Source: Oscillospiraceae bacterium
Lineage (GTDB): Bacteria; Bacillota; Clostridia; Oscillospirales; QAMX01
Direction of reading: 5' to 3'
NCBI GenBank assembly: GCA_015067715.1
Contig: SVLY01000003.1
Span: forward strand, 35,574-99,573
Length of the DNA stretch: 64,000 nt
Shown here: piece by piece, positions 44,988 through 52,556 of the stretch
Layout: every line of letters starts with the position of its first letter
Position numbering within the stretch: position 1 is the stretch's first letter
The notes under the pieces: model-generated
What the model was told of the DNA's origin: nothing
Database searches by the model: none
The model's input: only the letters and a program-made list of their open reading frames with translations
Made by a program: the position numbers and the translations under genes

Positions 44988-45016
44988 ATTATAGCTTTTG
45001 CACAGTGAATTGTCAA
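44988..45016 (-). promoter_or_regulatory. Promoter of the glutaminase-like/sialidase/fucosidase operon
   Basis: Minus strand TTGACA, 17-base spacer, TATAAT: a perfect consensus. Faces left, with the palindrome 45030-45060 just upstream of its -35. Confidence 0.82.
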
Positions 45017-45029
45017 CCTTTTCAAACAA

Positions 45030-45060
45030 TAAAAATTTATCGAGAAACGATAAATTTTTA
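45030..45060. promoter_or_regulatory. 13-bp inverted repeat between divergent promoters (operator candidate)
   Basis: TAAAAATTTATCG, loop AGAAA, CGATAAATTTTTA. It touches the -35 of the rightward promoter and is 13 bp from that of the leftward one. Placement suggests a regulator site; the XRE protein at 45629 is the obvious candidate ligand (inference). Confidence 0.7.
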
Positions 45061-45089
45061 TTGACATTCGCAGAGCGCTGTGATATACT
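45061..45089 (+). promoter_or_regulatory. Promoter of the DUF2975/XRE unit
   Basis: TTGACA, 17-base spacer, TATACT, immediately after the palindrome. Confidence 0.8.
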
Positions 45090-45134
45090 CTATATACCGA
45101 CAGAAAAAAAGAAAGGCGGTACTCTGCAGATACC

Positions 45135-45599
45135 ATGAATGCTTCAATGAAACGGACCACCCGAATTGCCCAGGCGCTTACTCTCGTGCTTCTCGCCGGG
45201 CTTGTTGCCCTTGCAATTTGCCTTCCCTGGCTGCTCCGGGGCTATATTTCCAAATTCGCCTACGAAAACACAACGGTGAGCTCGGCAAGCTTTGGCATTG
45301 TGCTTACCCTTTGCTACTGCGTGCTGATACCGGGCTTTTTTGCCGGCGGACTTATGGCCGGGCTTTTGCGAAGAGTCTCCCGGGGGCTTATCTTCGCCGC
45401 TCCCAGCGCCCTCATCATTCGCCTTATTGCCATCTGCTGTTTTGCTGAGTGCGCGATCTTTGCCCTGTTCACGGTATATTTCACCGTGTCTCTGGGCATT
45501 TCCTTCTGCGCTCTGTTTTTGGGGATAGCATTGCTGGTGGTCGCATCGGTGATCGACGTTGGAACGGAGATCAAGACCGAAAACGACTACACCGTCTGA
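45135..45599 (+). CDS. DUF2975-like four-helix membrane protein
   Basis: 154-aa protein with four transmembrane helices (for example LTLVLLAGLVALAICLPWLL and ALFLGIALLVVASVIDVGTEIK). DUF2975 proteins are typically encoded beside a YozG-type XRE regulator, which is the case here, and the C-terminal VASVIDVGTEIKTENDYTV fits the family ending. Start ATG 45135; ATG 45147 (MKRTTR) is an alternative, and neither has an ideal ribosome-binding site. Function of the family is unknown; a small membrane sensor paired with its regulator is a reasonable inference. Confidence 0.8.
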   Translation: MNASMKRTTRIAQALTLVLLAGLVALAICLPWLLRGYISKFAYENTTVSSASFGIVLTLCYCVLIPGFFAGGLMAGLLRRVSRGLIFAAPSALIIRLIAICCFAECAIFALFTVYFTVSLGISFCALFLGIALLVVASVIDVGTEIKTENDYTV

Positions 45600-45628
45600 C
45601 CCCCCCAACAGAAGAAAGCGGTGAGAAA

Positions 45629-45832
45629 ATGATCGTTTTGAACCTTGACGTTATGCTGGCAAAGAGAAAAATGTCCCTTGGTGAGCTCTCCGAAAAAGTG
45701 GGCATTACCCTTGCCAACCTGTCCATTCTGAAAAACAACAAGGCCAAGGCCATACGTTTTTCCACACTGGACGCAATTTGCCGGGCGCTGGATTGCGAGG
45801 CCGGCGATATTATTGAATACAGAAAGGACTGA
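45629..45832 (+). CDS. Small XRE-family regulator (YozG/HTH_26 type)
   Basis: 67-aa helix-turn-helix protein: MIVLNLDVMLAKRKMSLGELSEKVGIT, then the recognition helix ANLSILKNNKAKAIRFSTLDAICRAL and the typical ending CEAGDIIEYRKD. The ATG at 45629 follows GCGGTGAG; the track ORF starts in another gene. It pairs with the DUF2975 gene 29 bp upstream and probably binds the palindrome in front of the unit. It is shorter than most XRE proteins, normal for this subfamily. Confidence 0.9.
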   Translation: MIVLNLDVMLAKRKMSLGELSEKVGITLANLSILKNNKAKAIRFSTLDAICRALDCEAGDIIEYRKD

Positions 45833-45842
45833 AAACCAATTT

Positions 45843-47411
45843 ATGGAACAGAACACCGTATACGCTCCTCCCGAACCGGAAAACAAGCCCCGTTTTTCGC
45901 CCCAACAGAAAACCGCGGCCATAGTCAGCCTTTTGGTCTGTTTTCTTGCCGCGCGGCTTCTCACAGCCCCCGAATGCGCTCTGGGCACGCTGATCGTCGC
46001 CGGCATTGCCTACGTGCTCACGGCGGTCTACGTTTTCATTAACGCGCGCCCCGTCTCCCCCCGGGACGCCGTTATTCCGACCGTCGCTCTGGTGCTCTCC
46101 GTGGGGTGCATCTTCACCTCCGTTCCCGTGCTCCGGGGGCTTATCTGCCTTGCGGTTTTGGTTATGTATATCTACTGGGTGTACTGCGCTCTCTCGTCCT
46201 CCGGAGAGGCATTCCCCGGCAGACTTGCCTTCTTCGACCTGCTCAAGGCATGCCTTATCGTCCCCATCCCCTCCATGGGCACTCTGTGGCCGGCGCTGTT
46301 CCAAAAACGGGGAGGCAAGAGCAACCGCACTCTTTGGCTGGTGCTTGCAGGCATTGCCATTGCCGTTGTTCCCACGGCGGTCATAATCGCCCTTTTGTCC
46401 TACGACGCCGCCTTTACCGACCTTTTGGGCAAGATAACCGACTGGCACCCCCTGCGGAGTATTTTCTCGAATTTCTACTGCGTGGTTTTGGGAATTCCCA
46501 TGGCCATGTACCTTTTCGGCCTTATCTACGCCTCTCAGGCCCGGCTGAGAAGGGATATCCTCACCCCCGAGACCTCGGACAGGGTCATCTCCGCAATGCG
46601 CTTTGCCCCCTCGCCCCTGGTTGCCGCCGCTCTGAGCCCGGCGCTTGTTATCTACGTTATCTTCTTCATCTCCCAGTGGGGAAATTACGTTTCCGCTTTT
46701 ACCGGGGTCAAGCCCGAGGGAGTCATCTATTCGGACTACGCAAGAGAGGGCTTCTTTGAGCTCTGCGCCGTTGCGGCCATAAACGCCCTTATGATCCTTG
46801 CCGCAAACCTGTTTATGCGCCGGGCAAAAAAGGCCGCGCCCGTCCTTCGGGTGTACAGCTGTGTTTACTCCGTATTCACCCTTGTGCTCATTGCCACCGC
46901 CCTTTCGAAAATGGCGTTATACATCGGGGAGTTCGGTCTCACCCGGCTCCGCCTGCTGACAAGCTGCTTTATGGTTCTGATGGCTGTCTGCTTTCTGGCA
47001 CTGCTGGTGGCCCAGTTCGTGCGTAAGCTTCCCCTTGTTGGAGTGTTTGCCGCGGCGGCGATACTCTCGCTGGGGGCTGTGAGCCTTACGGACGTGGACG
47101 AGGTAATTGCCTCTTACAACGTAAGAGCCTACGTTTCCGGCAGGCTTGAAATGCTCGACGTCTATCACTTCTACGACCTTGGCTACGGCGCCGTTCCTGC
47201 CGCAGTTGAGCTCTCCGAAACGGAGTGGCTGGACCCCATCACCGCCGAGGAAGTTGAAAACTACCTCACCTGGGCATCCGACGACCTTTCTTCCCAAAAC
47301 GAGGTCCGCACCCCCGCAGAAAAGCTCTTTTCATGGAGCATCCCCCGGGCAAAGGCGGTTGCCGCGCTGGAAAAAGCGGGCTACCTTGAAGACGGGCTTC
47401 TGAAAAACTGA
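45843..47411 (+). CDS. DUF4173-family polytopic membrane protein
   Basis: 522-aa integral membrane protein with about 12 hydrophobic helices and a soluble C-terminal tail (DVYHFYDLGYGAVPAAVEL). The segment YSDYAREGFFELCAVAAINALMI is the DUF4173 signature. ATG 45843 (MEQNTVYAPPEPENKP) is preferred to TTG 45813, which overlaps the XRE gene. DUF4173 genes often accompany DUF2975/XRE pairs or two-component systems; role unknown. Ends at a strong terminator. Confidence 0.82.
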   Translation: MEQNTVYAPPEPENKPRFSPQQKTAAIVSLLVCFLAARLLTAPECALGTLIVAGIAYVLTAVYVFINARPVSPRDAVIPTVALVLSVGCIFTSVPVLRGLICLAVLVMYIYWVYCALSSSGEAFPGRLAFFDLLKACLIVPIPSMGTLWPALFQKRGGKSNRTLWLVLAGIAIAVVPTAVIIALLSYDAAFTDLLGKITDWHPLRSIFSNFYCVVLGIPMAMYLFGLIYASQARLRRDILTPETSDRVISAMRFAPSPLVAAALSPALVIYVIFFISQWGNYVSAFTGVKPEGVIYSDYAREGFFELCAVAAINALMILAANLFMRRAKKAAPVLRVYSCVYSVFTLVLIATALSKMALYIGEFGLTRLRLLTSCFMVLMAVCFLALLVAQFVRKLPLVGVFAAAAILSLGAVSLTDVDEVIASYNVRAYVSGRLEMLDVYHFYDLGYGAVPAAVELSETEWLDPITAEEVENYLTWASDDLSSQNEVRTPAEKLFSWSIPRAKAVAALEKAGYLEDGLLKN

Positions 47412-47419
47412 AAAAATTT

Positions 47420-47466
47420 CCGCAACAGGCGCATTTACCTCAAAATGCCTGTTGCGGTTTTTTTCG
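47420..47466 (+). terminator. Terminator after the DUF4173 gene
   Basis: CCGCAACAGGC, loop, GCCTGTTGCGG, then a T run. A possible promoter for the next gene (TTGCGG, 17 bases, TAAAAT, 47452-47480) starts within the 3' arm. Confidence 0.88.
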
Positions 47467-47526
47467 CACTGTGTTAAAATGAAGGTACACTGAAAAACAG
47501 ATCATCAGGGGAGAGGTTATCAGCAT

Positions 47527-48492
47527 ATGACCGAAAGAGAACGCTTTATACGCACACTCCGGCGCGAGCCCATCGGCGGCAGAGTCCCCACCTTTGAGCT
47601 CGTCTTCTATCTCACCATGGAGGCCTTCGGAAAGGTCCACCCCGACCACAGAAGCTACCACCAGTGGAAACAGATGAGCCGCTCCGAGCAGGAGCTTCAC
47701 ATCAACGACCAGGCCGATTTGTTTATCGACACCGCCCGCCGCTACCACCACAGCGCCATTTTCGTCCACGCCAACCCCCACGATATGGAGACCCAGCGCC
47801 GGGTCTACGAGGCCATTCGCGAAAAGAGCGGAGACGAGTTTTTCCTCATGGCCCACGGTGACCCCACCTTTTCCATGCCCGACGGCGAGCACATGATGGA
47901 GTTCACCGAAATGATGTACGACGAGCCCGAAAAGCTCATCGCCCAGGCCGAAGCCAACACCGAAGCCTCCATCGCCCGTGCAGAGGAATACCGCAAGTGG
48001 GGCAACCTTTTGGACGGCTTTGCCCTTTGCTCGGACTATTGCTTCAACGTGAACCCCTTCTTCACCCCCACCGCCTTCTCGGAGTTCATCACCCCCTTCC
48101 TTAAAAAGACCATCGACGCCTACCGGGACCTGGGCTTTTACACCATCAAGCACACCGACGGCAACATTATGCCAATCGTCGACCAGATGGTCCAGTGCGG
48201 CCCCGACGCTCTCCACTCCCTTGACCCCCAGGGCGGCGTTGACCTTGCAGAGGTCTCACGGCTCTACGGCGACAGAGTTGCCCTTATCGGCAACGTGAAC
48301 TGCGGACTTTTGCAGACGGGAAGCGAAGAAGAGTGTGTCGCCGACGTCCGCCGCGCCCTGCGCGACGGTATGGCAAGAGGCGCGGGATATATCTTCTCCA
48401 CCTCCAACTGCGCCTACACCGGCCTGCCCCTTGAGCGCTACGAGCTTATGAACAAAATCTGGTTCGAGGAAGGCATTTACCCGGAAAAGTAA
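47527..48492 (+). CDS. Uroporphyrinogen decarboxylase-family protein
   Basis: 321-aa TIM-barrel protein of the URO-D superfamily. It lacks the N-terminal PxWxMRQAG motif of true HemE and instead begins MTERERFIRTLRREPIGGRVP, the pattern of the MtaA/CmuA-like methyltransferase branch. GFYTIKHTDGNIMPIVDQM and HSLDPQGGVDLAEV are typical of that branch. ATG after GGGGAGAGG. No corrinoid protein is adjacent, so methyl transfer is only inferred. Strong codon bias. Confidence 0.85.
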   Translation: MTERERFIRTLRREPIGGRVPTFELVFYLTMEAFGKVHPDHRSYHQWKQMSRSEQELHINDQADLFIDTARRYHHSAIFVHANPHDMETQRRVYEAIREKSGDEFFLMAHGDPTFSMPDGEHMMEFTEMMYDEPEKLIAQAEANTEASIARAEEYRKWGNLLDGFALCSDYCFNVNPFFTPTAFSEFITPFLKKTIDAYRDLGFYTIKHTDGNIMPIVDQMVQCGPDALHSLDPQGGVDLAEVSRLYGDRVALIGNVNCGLLQTGSEEECVADVRRALRDGMARGAGYIFSTSNCAYTGLPLERYELMNKIWFEEGIYPEK

Positions 48493-48499
48493 AAAATTC

Positions 48500-48542
48500 A
48501 TCGGCGGGATACCGGTAAAACGGGTATCCCGCCGATATTTTC
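48500..48542. terminator. Bidirectional terminator after the UroD-family gene
   Basis: ATCGGCGGGATACC, loop, GGTATCCCGCCGAT, with T-rich flanks on both sides (ATTTTC on plus; GAATTTTTTAC on minus). It lies just past the left 47-bp repeat, so before the insertion it probably also ended the minus-strand FAD oxidoreductase gene. Confidence 0.85.
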
Positions 48543-48547
48543 ATCCA

Positions 48548-48594
48548 ATCAATACGGGCTGATGCCGGTGATTATCATGGGAACACCCCGGGCA
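48548..48594. repeat. 47-bp direct repeat, left copy (orphan 3' end of the FAD oxidoreductase gene)
   Basis: Identical over 47 bases to 49776-49822. On the minus strand it spells the last 15 codons of the oxidoreductase (ARGVPMIITGISPY and stop), but the sequence beyond 48594 is unrelated to that gene. Confidence 0.93.
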
Positions 48595-48634
48595 TACTTC
48601 CATTTCGGTACCCCCACCCAATATTGGAAATGCC

Positions 48635-48685
48635 ATGGGTAAAAAACACATAGCATACCCAACTTATAAGTCGGGTATGCTATGT
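48635..48685 (-). terminator. Terminator of the islet gene
   Basis: Minus strand ACATAGCATACCC, loop, GGGTATGCTATGT followed by GTTTTTTACC. Confidence 0.85.
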
Positions 48686-48697
48686 TCTGTTTGCTAT

Positions 48698-49498
48698 TTA
48701 TTTGCCAAAGGCTTCCATAAAACTCCGTTCGCCTAATTCATCAATACCTCTGAAATAGAAAAGGTAAATATCGTCCAGATCTTCACCCTCCTCATATTTC
48801 TCAAGGCATTCTGTGGCAAGGCGAACCAACCCCTCTGCTTGCCAATACTCATATGTCCCAGGTTCAAAAGAATACTCAAGGAAGGTTTGATTAAACAAGA
48901 TCGTTTGATCCATCATATCCTTAAAATACACTTCTTCATTATAAAGATCGGGATTCTCTATAACAGAACCGTGATTCAGCCATATCTCAGCGAGACGGTC
49001 ATCTATTCTCTTAAGCTCCGCGGCCTCAGAGGCGGCGAGAATCTTTGTATTCCCCTTTACCGAGGAGATAATATCTGCTCTTCGTGATTCAAGCTCATCT
49101 TTTTCTTTGATTATTGACTCTGCCCAGGCGGCACTCTCGGCAATATGCCTTATTAACTCAGCAGCCCTGTTCTCCGGGGAATTGTCCACGTATTCTATTT
49201 TGGATTCCTTTTCAGCGATTGCAGACGGCGAAACCTGGGGGGATCTGTCTTTATCCGAAGAGTCCTGCTCCGATCCATTCGTTTGAACGGGCATGACGCA
49301 ACTTTCATCTTCAGCATCCGTTTTTTGAGTGTCAAATTGGAGCAGTATTTCCGTTTCCATATTGACTGCGGTCTCTCCGGAGAGCTGATCCGTCACAGGG
49401 TTCGTCCCCCCGTTGCCGTCCCACAGAATAGCGCCCACAAAAGAAACAAGGACAATAACAAGCGCCATCGCCATTATAAATACAGTTCTTTTTTTCAT
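48698..49498 (-). CDS. Membrane-anchored hypothetical protein of the islet
   Basis: 266 aa, not recognised. One N-terminal hydrophobic segment (VFIMAMALVIVLVSFVGAIL, residues 6-25) acts as an anchor or uncleaved signal. Next is a polar low-complexity linker rich in Glu, Asp, Ser and Thr (residues 30-100), then a mostly helical charged region with coiled-coil character (AWAESIIKEKDELESRRADI) and an aromatic/acidic C-terminus. Start at ATG after AAGGAGCTGAG. Codon and base use are AT-richer than its neighbours, suggesting transfer. Flanked by its own promoter, terminator and the 47-bp repeats. Confidence 0.85.
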   Translation of the reverse strand: MKKRTVFIMAMALVIVLVSFVGAILWDGNGGTNPVTDQLSGETAVNMETEILLQFDTQKTDAEDESCVMPVQTNGSEQDSSDKDRSPQVSPSAIAEKESKIEYVDNSPENRAAELIRHIAESAAWAESIIKEKDELESRRADIISSVKGNTKILAASEAAELKRIDDRLAEIWLNHGSVIENPDLYNEEVYFKDMMDQTILFNQTFLEYSFEPGTYEYWQAEGLVRLATECLEKYEEGEDLDDIYLFYFRGIDELGERSFMEAFGK

Positions 49499-49610
49499 GG
49501 TCTCAGCTCCTTAGTCTGAAAATCCATTAATCGTTGAATCTGTCTCCTGCGGACTACAGCACTGGATCACTCCTCCAATCCGGCCAAAGTCGTAGTCCAA
49601 CCACATTCTT
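49499..49610 (-). promoter_or_regulatory. Long structured leader of the islet gene
   Basis: About 105 bases of transcribed leader between the promoter and start codon. GGACTAC and GTAGTCC pair around a G-rich stretch, so the leader could fold. No known riboswitch recognised. Confidence 0.4.
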
Positions 49611-49639
49611 ATTATACATAGCTGCACTATTCCTGTCAA
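49611..49639 (-). promoter_or_regulatory. Promoter of the islet gene
   Basis: Minus strand TTGACA, 17-base spacer, TATAAT: perfect consensus, better than most neighbours. Confidence 0.82.
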
Positions 49640-49731
49640 GTACAACCATAGTACTATTTATAAATCAGTTGCATTTTTCTTTGTTTTCGAAAAGATGATC
49701 CCGGTAACCGTCCAAATATCACTAAGCCGTA

Positions 49732-49771
49732 GTGCCGGGTAAAGGGTTTACCCGGCACTCATCGTTTTTTT
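49732..49771 (+). terminator. Right-end hairpin of the islet
   Basis: GTGCCGGGTAAA, loop GGG, TTTACCCGGCAC, then TCATCGTTTTTTT. Terminator-like for plus-strand transcription, although no plus-strand gene precedes it; it lies 17 bp from the right repeat. Confidence 0.7.
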
Positions 49772-49775
49772 ACTT

Positions 49776-49822
49776 ATCAATACGGGCTGATGCCGGTGAT
49801 TATCATGGGAACACCCCGGGCA
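49776..49822. repeat. 47-bp direct repeat, right copy (functional gene 3' end)
   Basis: Same 47 bases as 48548-48594; here they are the real C-terminal codons and stop of the FAD oxidoreductase. Confidence 0.93.
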
Positions 49823-51036
49823 AAAAGTCCGGAGGGGCGGCCCACGGCCGGGTCTTCTGTTTTTTGGCTTTTCAGCTCTTCTGCCGCAGACAGGTGGCAT
49901 CTCACCGGGATCGGCCGGGCGGAACGGAGGGATACGCTTTTTCCCTCCGGGGTCTTTACGGTGAGGGTGAGATACCTCTCCGGGTTTTTGGCAAGCTCTT
50001 CCCCTCGGGGACAGAAATTTCCCGTAACGCGCCCGTCGGGCTCTGTTTTGACAGTGCACCCCCGGGGACAGCCTGTGCAAACCGTCGCCCCGTCCTCCGG
50101 AAAGCCCGTGGGAAGCACGGGAAGCTCCGGAACACTCACTTCCCCTTCGGGGACAATGCCAAGTGCCGCCGCCGCGGCGGCTTTTCCTGCGTTCTCTCCC
50201 GATACCGTGGCAAGATCTGCCAGTTGTTCGATCCTTTTGCAGTTTCCGCAGAGGAAGATCCCCTCTGCCTCTCCGCCGGGGATAAGCTCACGCTCGGGGA
50301 TGAGCCCCACGGAAAGTATGAGCGTGTCGCACTCAATGACCTGCTTTTCGCCGCGGCGGTTGCTTATCTCAACGGCGCTCACTCTGCCCTTGCCAAAAAT
50401 CTCCGTCACGGTGGTTCCCGTTAAAATGGGAATGCCAAAATCCCGGGCGCACTGTACCACGTTCCGGGTCAGGCCGGAGGGCTCGTCCCGGGCTTCGCAT
50501 ATGGCCGCCACCTCCATGCCCCGTAGTTTCATTCTCCGGGCGGCAATAAGACCGATGTCTCCGGAGCCCAGCACCACGGCACGCTTTCCGATAGCTCTGC
50601 CACGAAGGTTCATAAGCTCCTGTGCCGTACCGGCGGTGAAAATTCCGGCGGGTCTCGTGCCGGGGATCATTATCGCCTCCCGTGTGCGCTCGCGGCAGCC
50701 CGTTGCCATCACGATCGCTCCGGCGCGGACGCGGTTCAGCCCCTCCGGGCTCACAACGGTGAGCTCCCGGTCGGAAAGCCCGGTTACGGTGCACCCTGTG
50801 AAGATCTCCGCGCCCTCTGCCTCGTCAAGGGCGTAGCGGGCGTATTCCGGGCCGGAGAGGGCGGCTCCGTAGCGGTAGAGCCCAAAGCCATCGTGAATGC
50901 ACTGTGAAAGCACGCCCCCGGTGACCGCGTTTCTCTCAAAAAGGGCGACACTCGCCCCAAGGCTGACAGCTCCCGCCGCCGCGCCGAGGCCCCCAGGGCC
51001 GCCGCCGATTATACAAACGTCGTAATATTCCTTCAT
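49777..51036 (-). CDS. FAD/NAD(P) oxidoreductase fused to a DUF1667 domain
   Basis: 419-aa protein. The N-terminal pyridine nucleotide-disulfide oxidoreductase fold has two dinucleotide motifs: GGGPGGLGAAAGAVSLGA near residue 10 and VVLGSGDIGLIAARR near 155. ATG...PGTRPAGIFTAG connects them. The C-terminal part has Cys-rich CTGCPRGCTVK and GNFCPRGEELA, the DUF1667 pattern normally encoded by a separate small gene beside GlpA-like oxidoreductases. ATG 51036 (MKEYYDVCII) is chosen over the track start 40 codons earlier. It overlaps the upstream GlpA-like gene by 4 bp. The pair probably forms a flavin/Fe-S dehydrogenase complex acting on glycerol-3-phosphate or a similar 2-hydroxy compound. Its last codons are the right 47-bp repeat. 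Confidence 0.9.
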   Translation of the reverse strand: MKEYYDVCIIGGGPGGLGAAAGAVSLGASVALFERNAVTGGVLSQCIHDGFGLYRYGAALSGPEYARYALDEAEGAEIFTGCTVTGLSDRELTVVSPEGLNRVRAGAIVMATGCRERTREAIMIPGTRPAGIFTAGTAQELMNLRGRAIGKRAVVLGSGDIGLIAARRMKLRGMEVAAICEARDEPSGLTRNVVQCARDFGIPILTGTTVTEIFGKGRVSAVEISNRRGEKQVIECDTLILSVGLIPERELIPGGEAEGIFLCGNCKRIEQLADLATVSGENAGKAAAAAALGIVPEGEVSVPELPVLPTGFPEDGATVCTGCPRGCTVKTEPDGRVTGNFCPRGEELAKNPERYLTLTVKTPEGKSVSLRSARPIPVRCHLSAAEELKSQKTEDPAVGRPSGLFARGVPMIITGISPY

Positions 51037-52484
51037 TCTTCGTCCCCCCGGAATATCTCGCTTCCTCTTCCCCGGAGCGTTACCTCCCCGGGCTTCAGAC
51101 CGCCCCAAGTCACAAGGGCATCCGTCAGCTTGCCCATGCAATAGCCGCTCTGGCATCTGCCCGTGGCCGCACGGGTGCGGTATTTTATTGACGAGAGGGT
51201 CTTTGCCCCAAGGGGGTTGTTAATGGCCGCGATTATTTCCGCCTTGGTAACGTTGCGGCAACGGCAGAAGATCTCGCCCCAGGCAGGATCTTTGGCGATA
51301 AGCTCCGCCCTTTCCCCGTCGGACAGCCGCCGAAAACAGGGGGGCGCTTTTCTCGTGGGGTCAAAATCCGGCTTTGCTTCAAGACTCAGGTGCTCTGCCA
51401 CAAGCCCCCTCACCATTTTGGCAAGGGGAAGGGAGGCGGTGAGCCCCGGAGATTCTATGCCGATGAGGTTGATCAGTCCCGGCACCGCAGGCTCGCTTTT
51501 CACGGTAAAGTCAAAAAATCCGCCCTTTTCCGGAGGCGCCTGCTTGGCGCGGATGCCGGAATATGCGCCGATGGGCACTCTGCCGGAAAGCCCCGGCAAA
51601 AGCGCCGTTGCCTCGGTGAGAAGCTTATGCTGAATCTCGGCGGTGGTGGCTGTGTCCGCAGGGGAGCCTATGTACTCTGCGCTGGGTCCAACCAGAATGT
51701 CCCCCTCGGTGGTGACGGTGAGGTGTACCCCAAGACCGCCGATGCCCTTTCTGGGCGCCGGGTAGACCGGCACGTTCAAAAGGGAGCTGTCCCCCTCGAA
51801 GATGAGATATTCTCCCCGGCAGGGGTAGATCCTGTAGCCCTCCACCCCGGCCATGGCGGATATTTTGTCTGCATAGAGCCCGGCGGAGTTCACCAGCACA
51901 CGGGAGAAAAAAACTCCCCCGGCAGTCTCCACACGGAAGACGCCGTTTTCACGGCTTATGCCCACAACCTCGCTGTTAAATAAGAACTGCGCGCCGTTTT
52001 TCTGAGCGTTTTCTGCCAGGGCGACGGTGTAAAGAAAGGGGTCGAAGACCGAGGTGGAGGCGCTCTCCATTCCGGCGATCCCCCCCACACCGGGCACCCG
52101 GGCGTAAAGCTCTTCCCGGGAGAGCATGGAAAGCCCGGTGCACCCGTTTGCCTTGCCCTTTGCCACAAGCCCCTTCAAAACCTCAATATCCTCATCATTA
52201 AAGGCCACCAGCACCTTTCCCGTGTTCACAAAGGGCACGTCCAGCTCACGGCACAGCTTCTCAAAGCCCCGGTTGCCCTCAACGCAGAGCTTTGCCATAA
52301 GGCTTCCCGTGGCATTGTTAAAGCCCGCGTGGACAACGGCGGAGTTTCTTCCGCTGGTACCCGGGGCAACGTCACAGCCCTTTTCCAAAACGCCGATATC
52401 AAGCTTATATGCGGAGAGCTCACGGGCAACTGCACAGCCCACAGCTCCGGCGCCGATCACAAGAACGTCGAAAATCCCGTTCAT
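51033..52484 (-). CDS. GlpA-like FAD-dependent dehydrogenase with BFD-type Fe-S domain
   Basis: 483-aa FAD oxidoreductase of the DAO/GlpA group. VLVIGAGAVGCAVAREL binds FAD; GTSGRNSAVVHAGF is the usual loop. The C-terminal Cys set (FCRCRNVTKAEI ... GRCQSGYCMGKL) is a BFD-like [2Fe-2S] domain. Anaerobic glycerol-3-phosphate dehydrogenase is the likeliest activity; 2-hydroxyglutarate oxidase-type substrates are possible. Overlaps the DUF1667 fusion gene by ATGA. No glycerol kinase or uptake gene is in view. Confidence 0.9.
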   Translation of the reverse strand: MNGIFDVLVIGAGAVGCAVARELSAYKLDIGVLEKGCDVAPGTSGRNSAVVHAGFNNATGSLMAKLCVEGNRGFEKLCRELDVPFVNTGKVLVAFNDEDIEVLKGLVAKGKANGCTGLSMLSREELYARVPGVGGIAGMESASTSVFDPFLYTVALAENAQKNGAQFLFNSEVVGISRENGVFRVETAGGVFFSRVLVNSAGLYADKISAMAGVEGYRIYPCRGEYLIFEGDSSLLNVPVYPAPRKGIGGLGVHLTVTTEGDILVGPSAEYIGSPADTATTAEIQHKLLTEATALLPGLSGRVPIGAYSGIRAKQAPPEKGGFFDFTVKSEPAVPGLINLIGIESPGLTASLPLAKMVRGLVAEHLSLEAKPDFDPTRKAPPCFRRLSDGERAELIAKDPAWGEIFCRCRNVTKAEIIAAINNPLGAKTLSSIKYRTRAATGRCQSGYCMGKLTDALVTWGGLKPGEVTLRGRGSEIFRGDEE

Positions 52485-52507
52485 CTTTATCCCTTCTTTT
52501 CAAATAC

Positions 52508-52535
52508 CGCCCCGGAAGAAAGGCCTTCCGGGGCG
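52508..52535 (-). terminator. Terminator after the Ig-like surface protein gene
   Basis: CGCCCCGGAAG paired with CTTCCGGGGCG; the following minus-strand bases are only moderately T-rich (GGTATTTG). Confidence 0.6.
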
Positions 52536-52556
52536 ATACGGGTTATTTACAGGTTC

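Larger units (their letters stand above)
48548..49775. mobile_element. 1.23-kb islet bounded by a 47-bp direct repeat
   Basis: Unit of one repeat copy plus about 1.18 kb of visibly AT-richer DNA. It contains one membrane-anchored orphan gene (minus strand) with its own promoter and terminator, and a hairpin near the right end. No transposase or recombinase is encoded. The arrangement, in which the right repeat restores the 3' end of a host gene, resembles integration at a gene 3' end. Seen: exact repeat and composition shift; inferred: mobility. Confidence 0.7.

Noticed and set aside
47527-48492. UroD-family gene as hemE
   Set aside because: It lacks the conserved HemE N-terminal motif and no heme genes are nearby; a methyltransferase-like branch fits better.
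49732-49771. Right-end hairpin of the islet as terminator of the FAD oxidoreductase
   Set aside because: On that strand the stem is not followed by a T run; the T tract is on the other strand.
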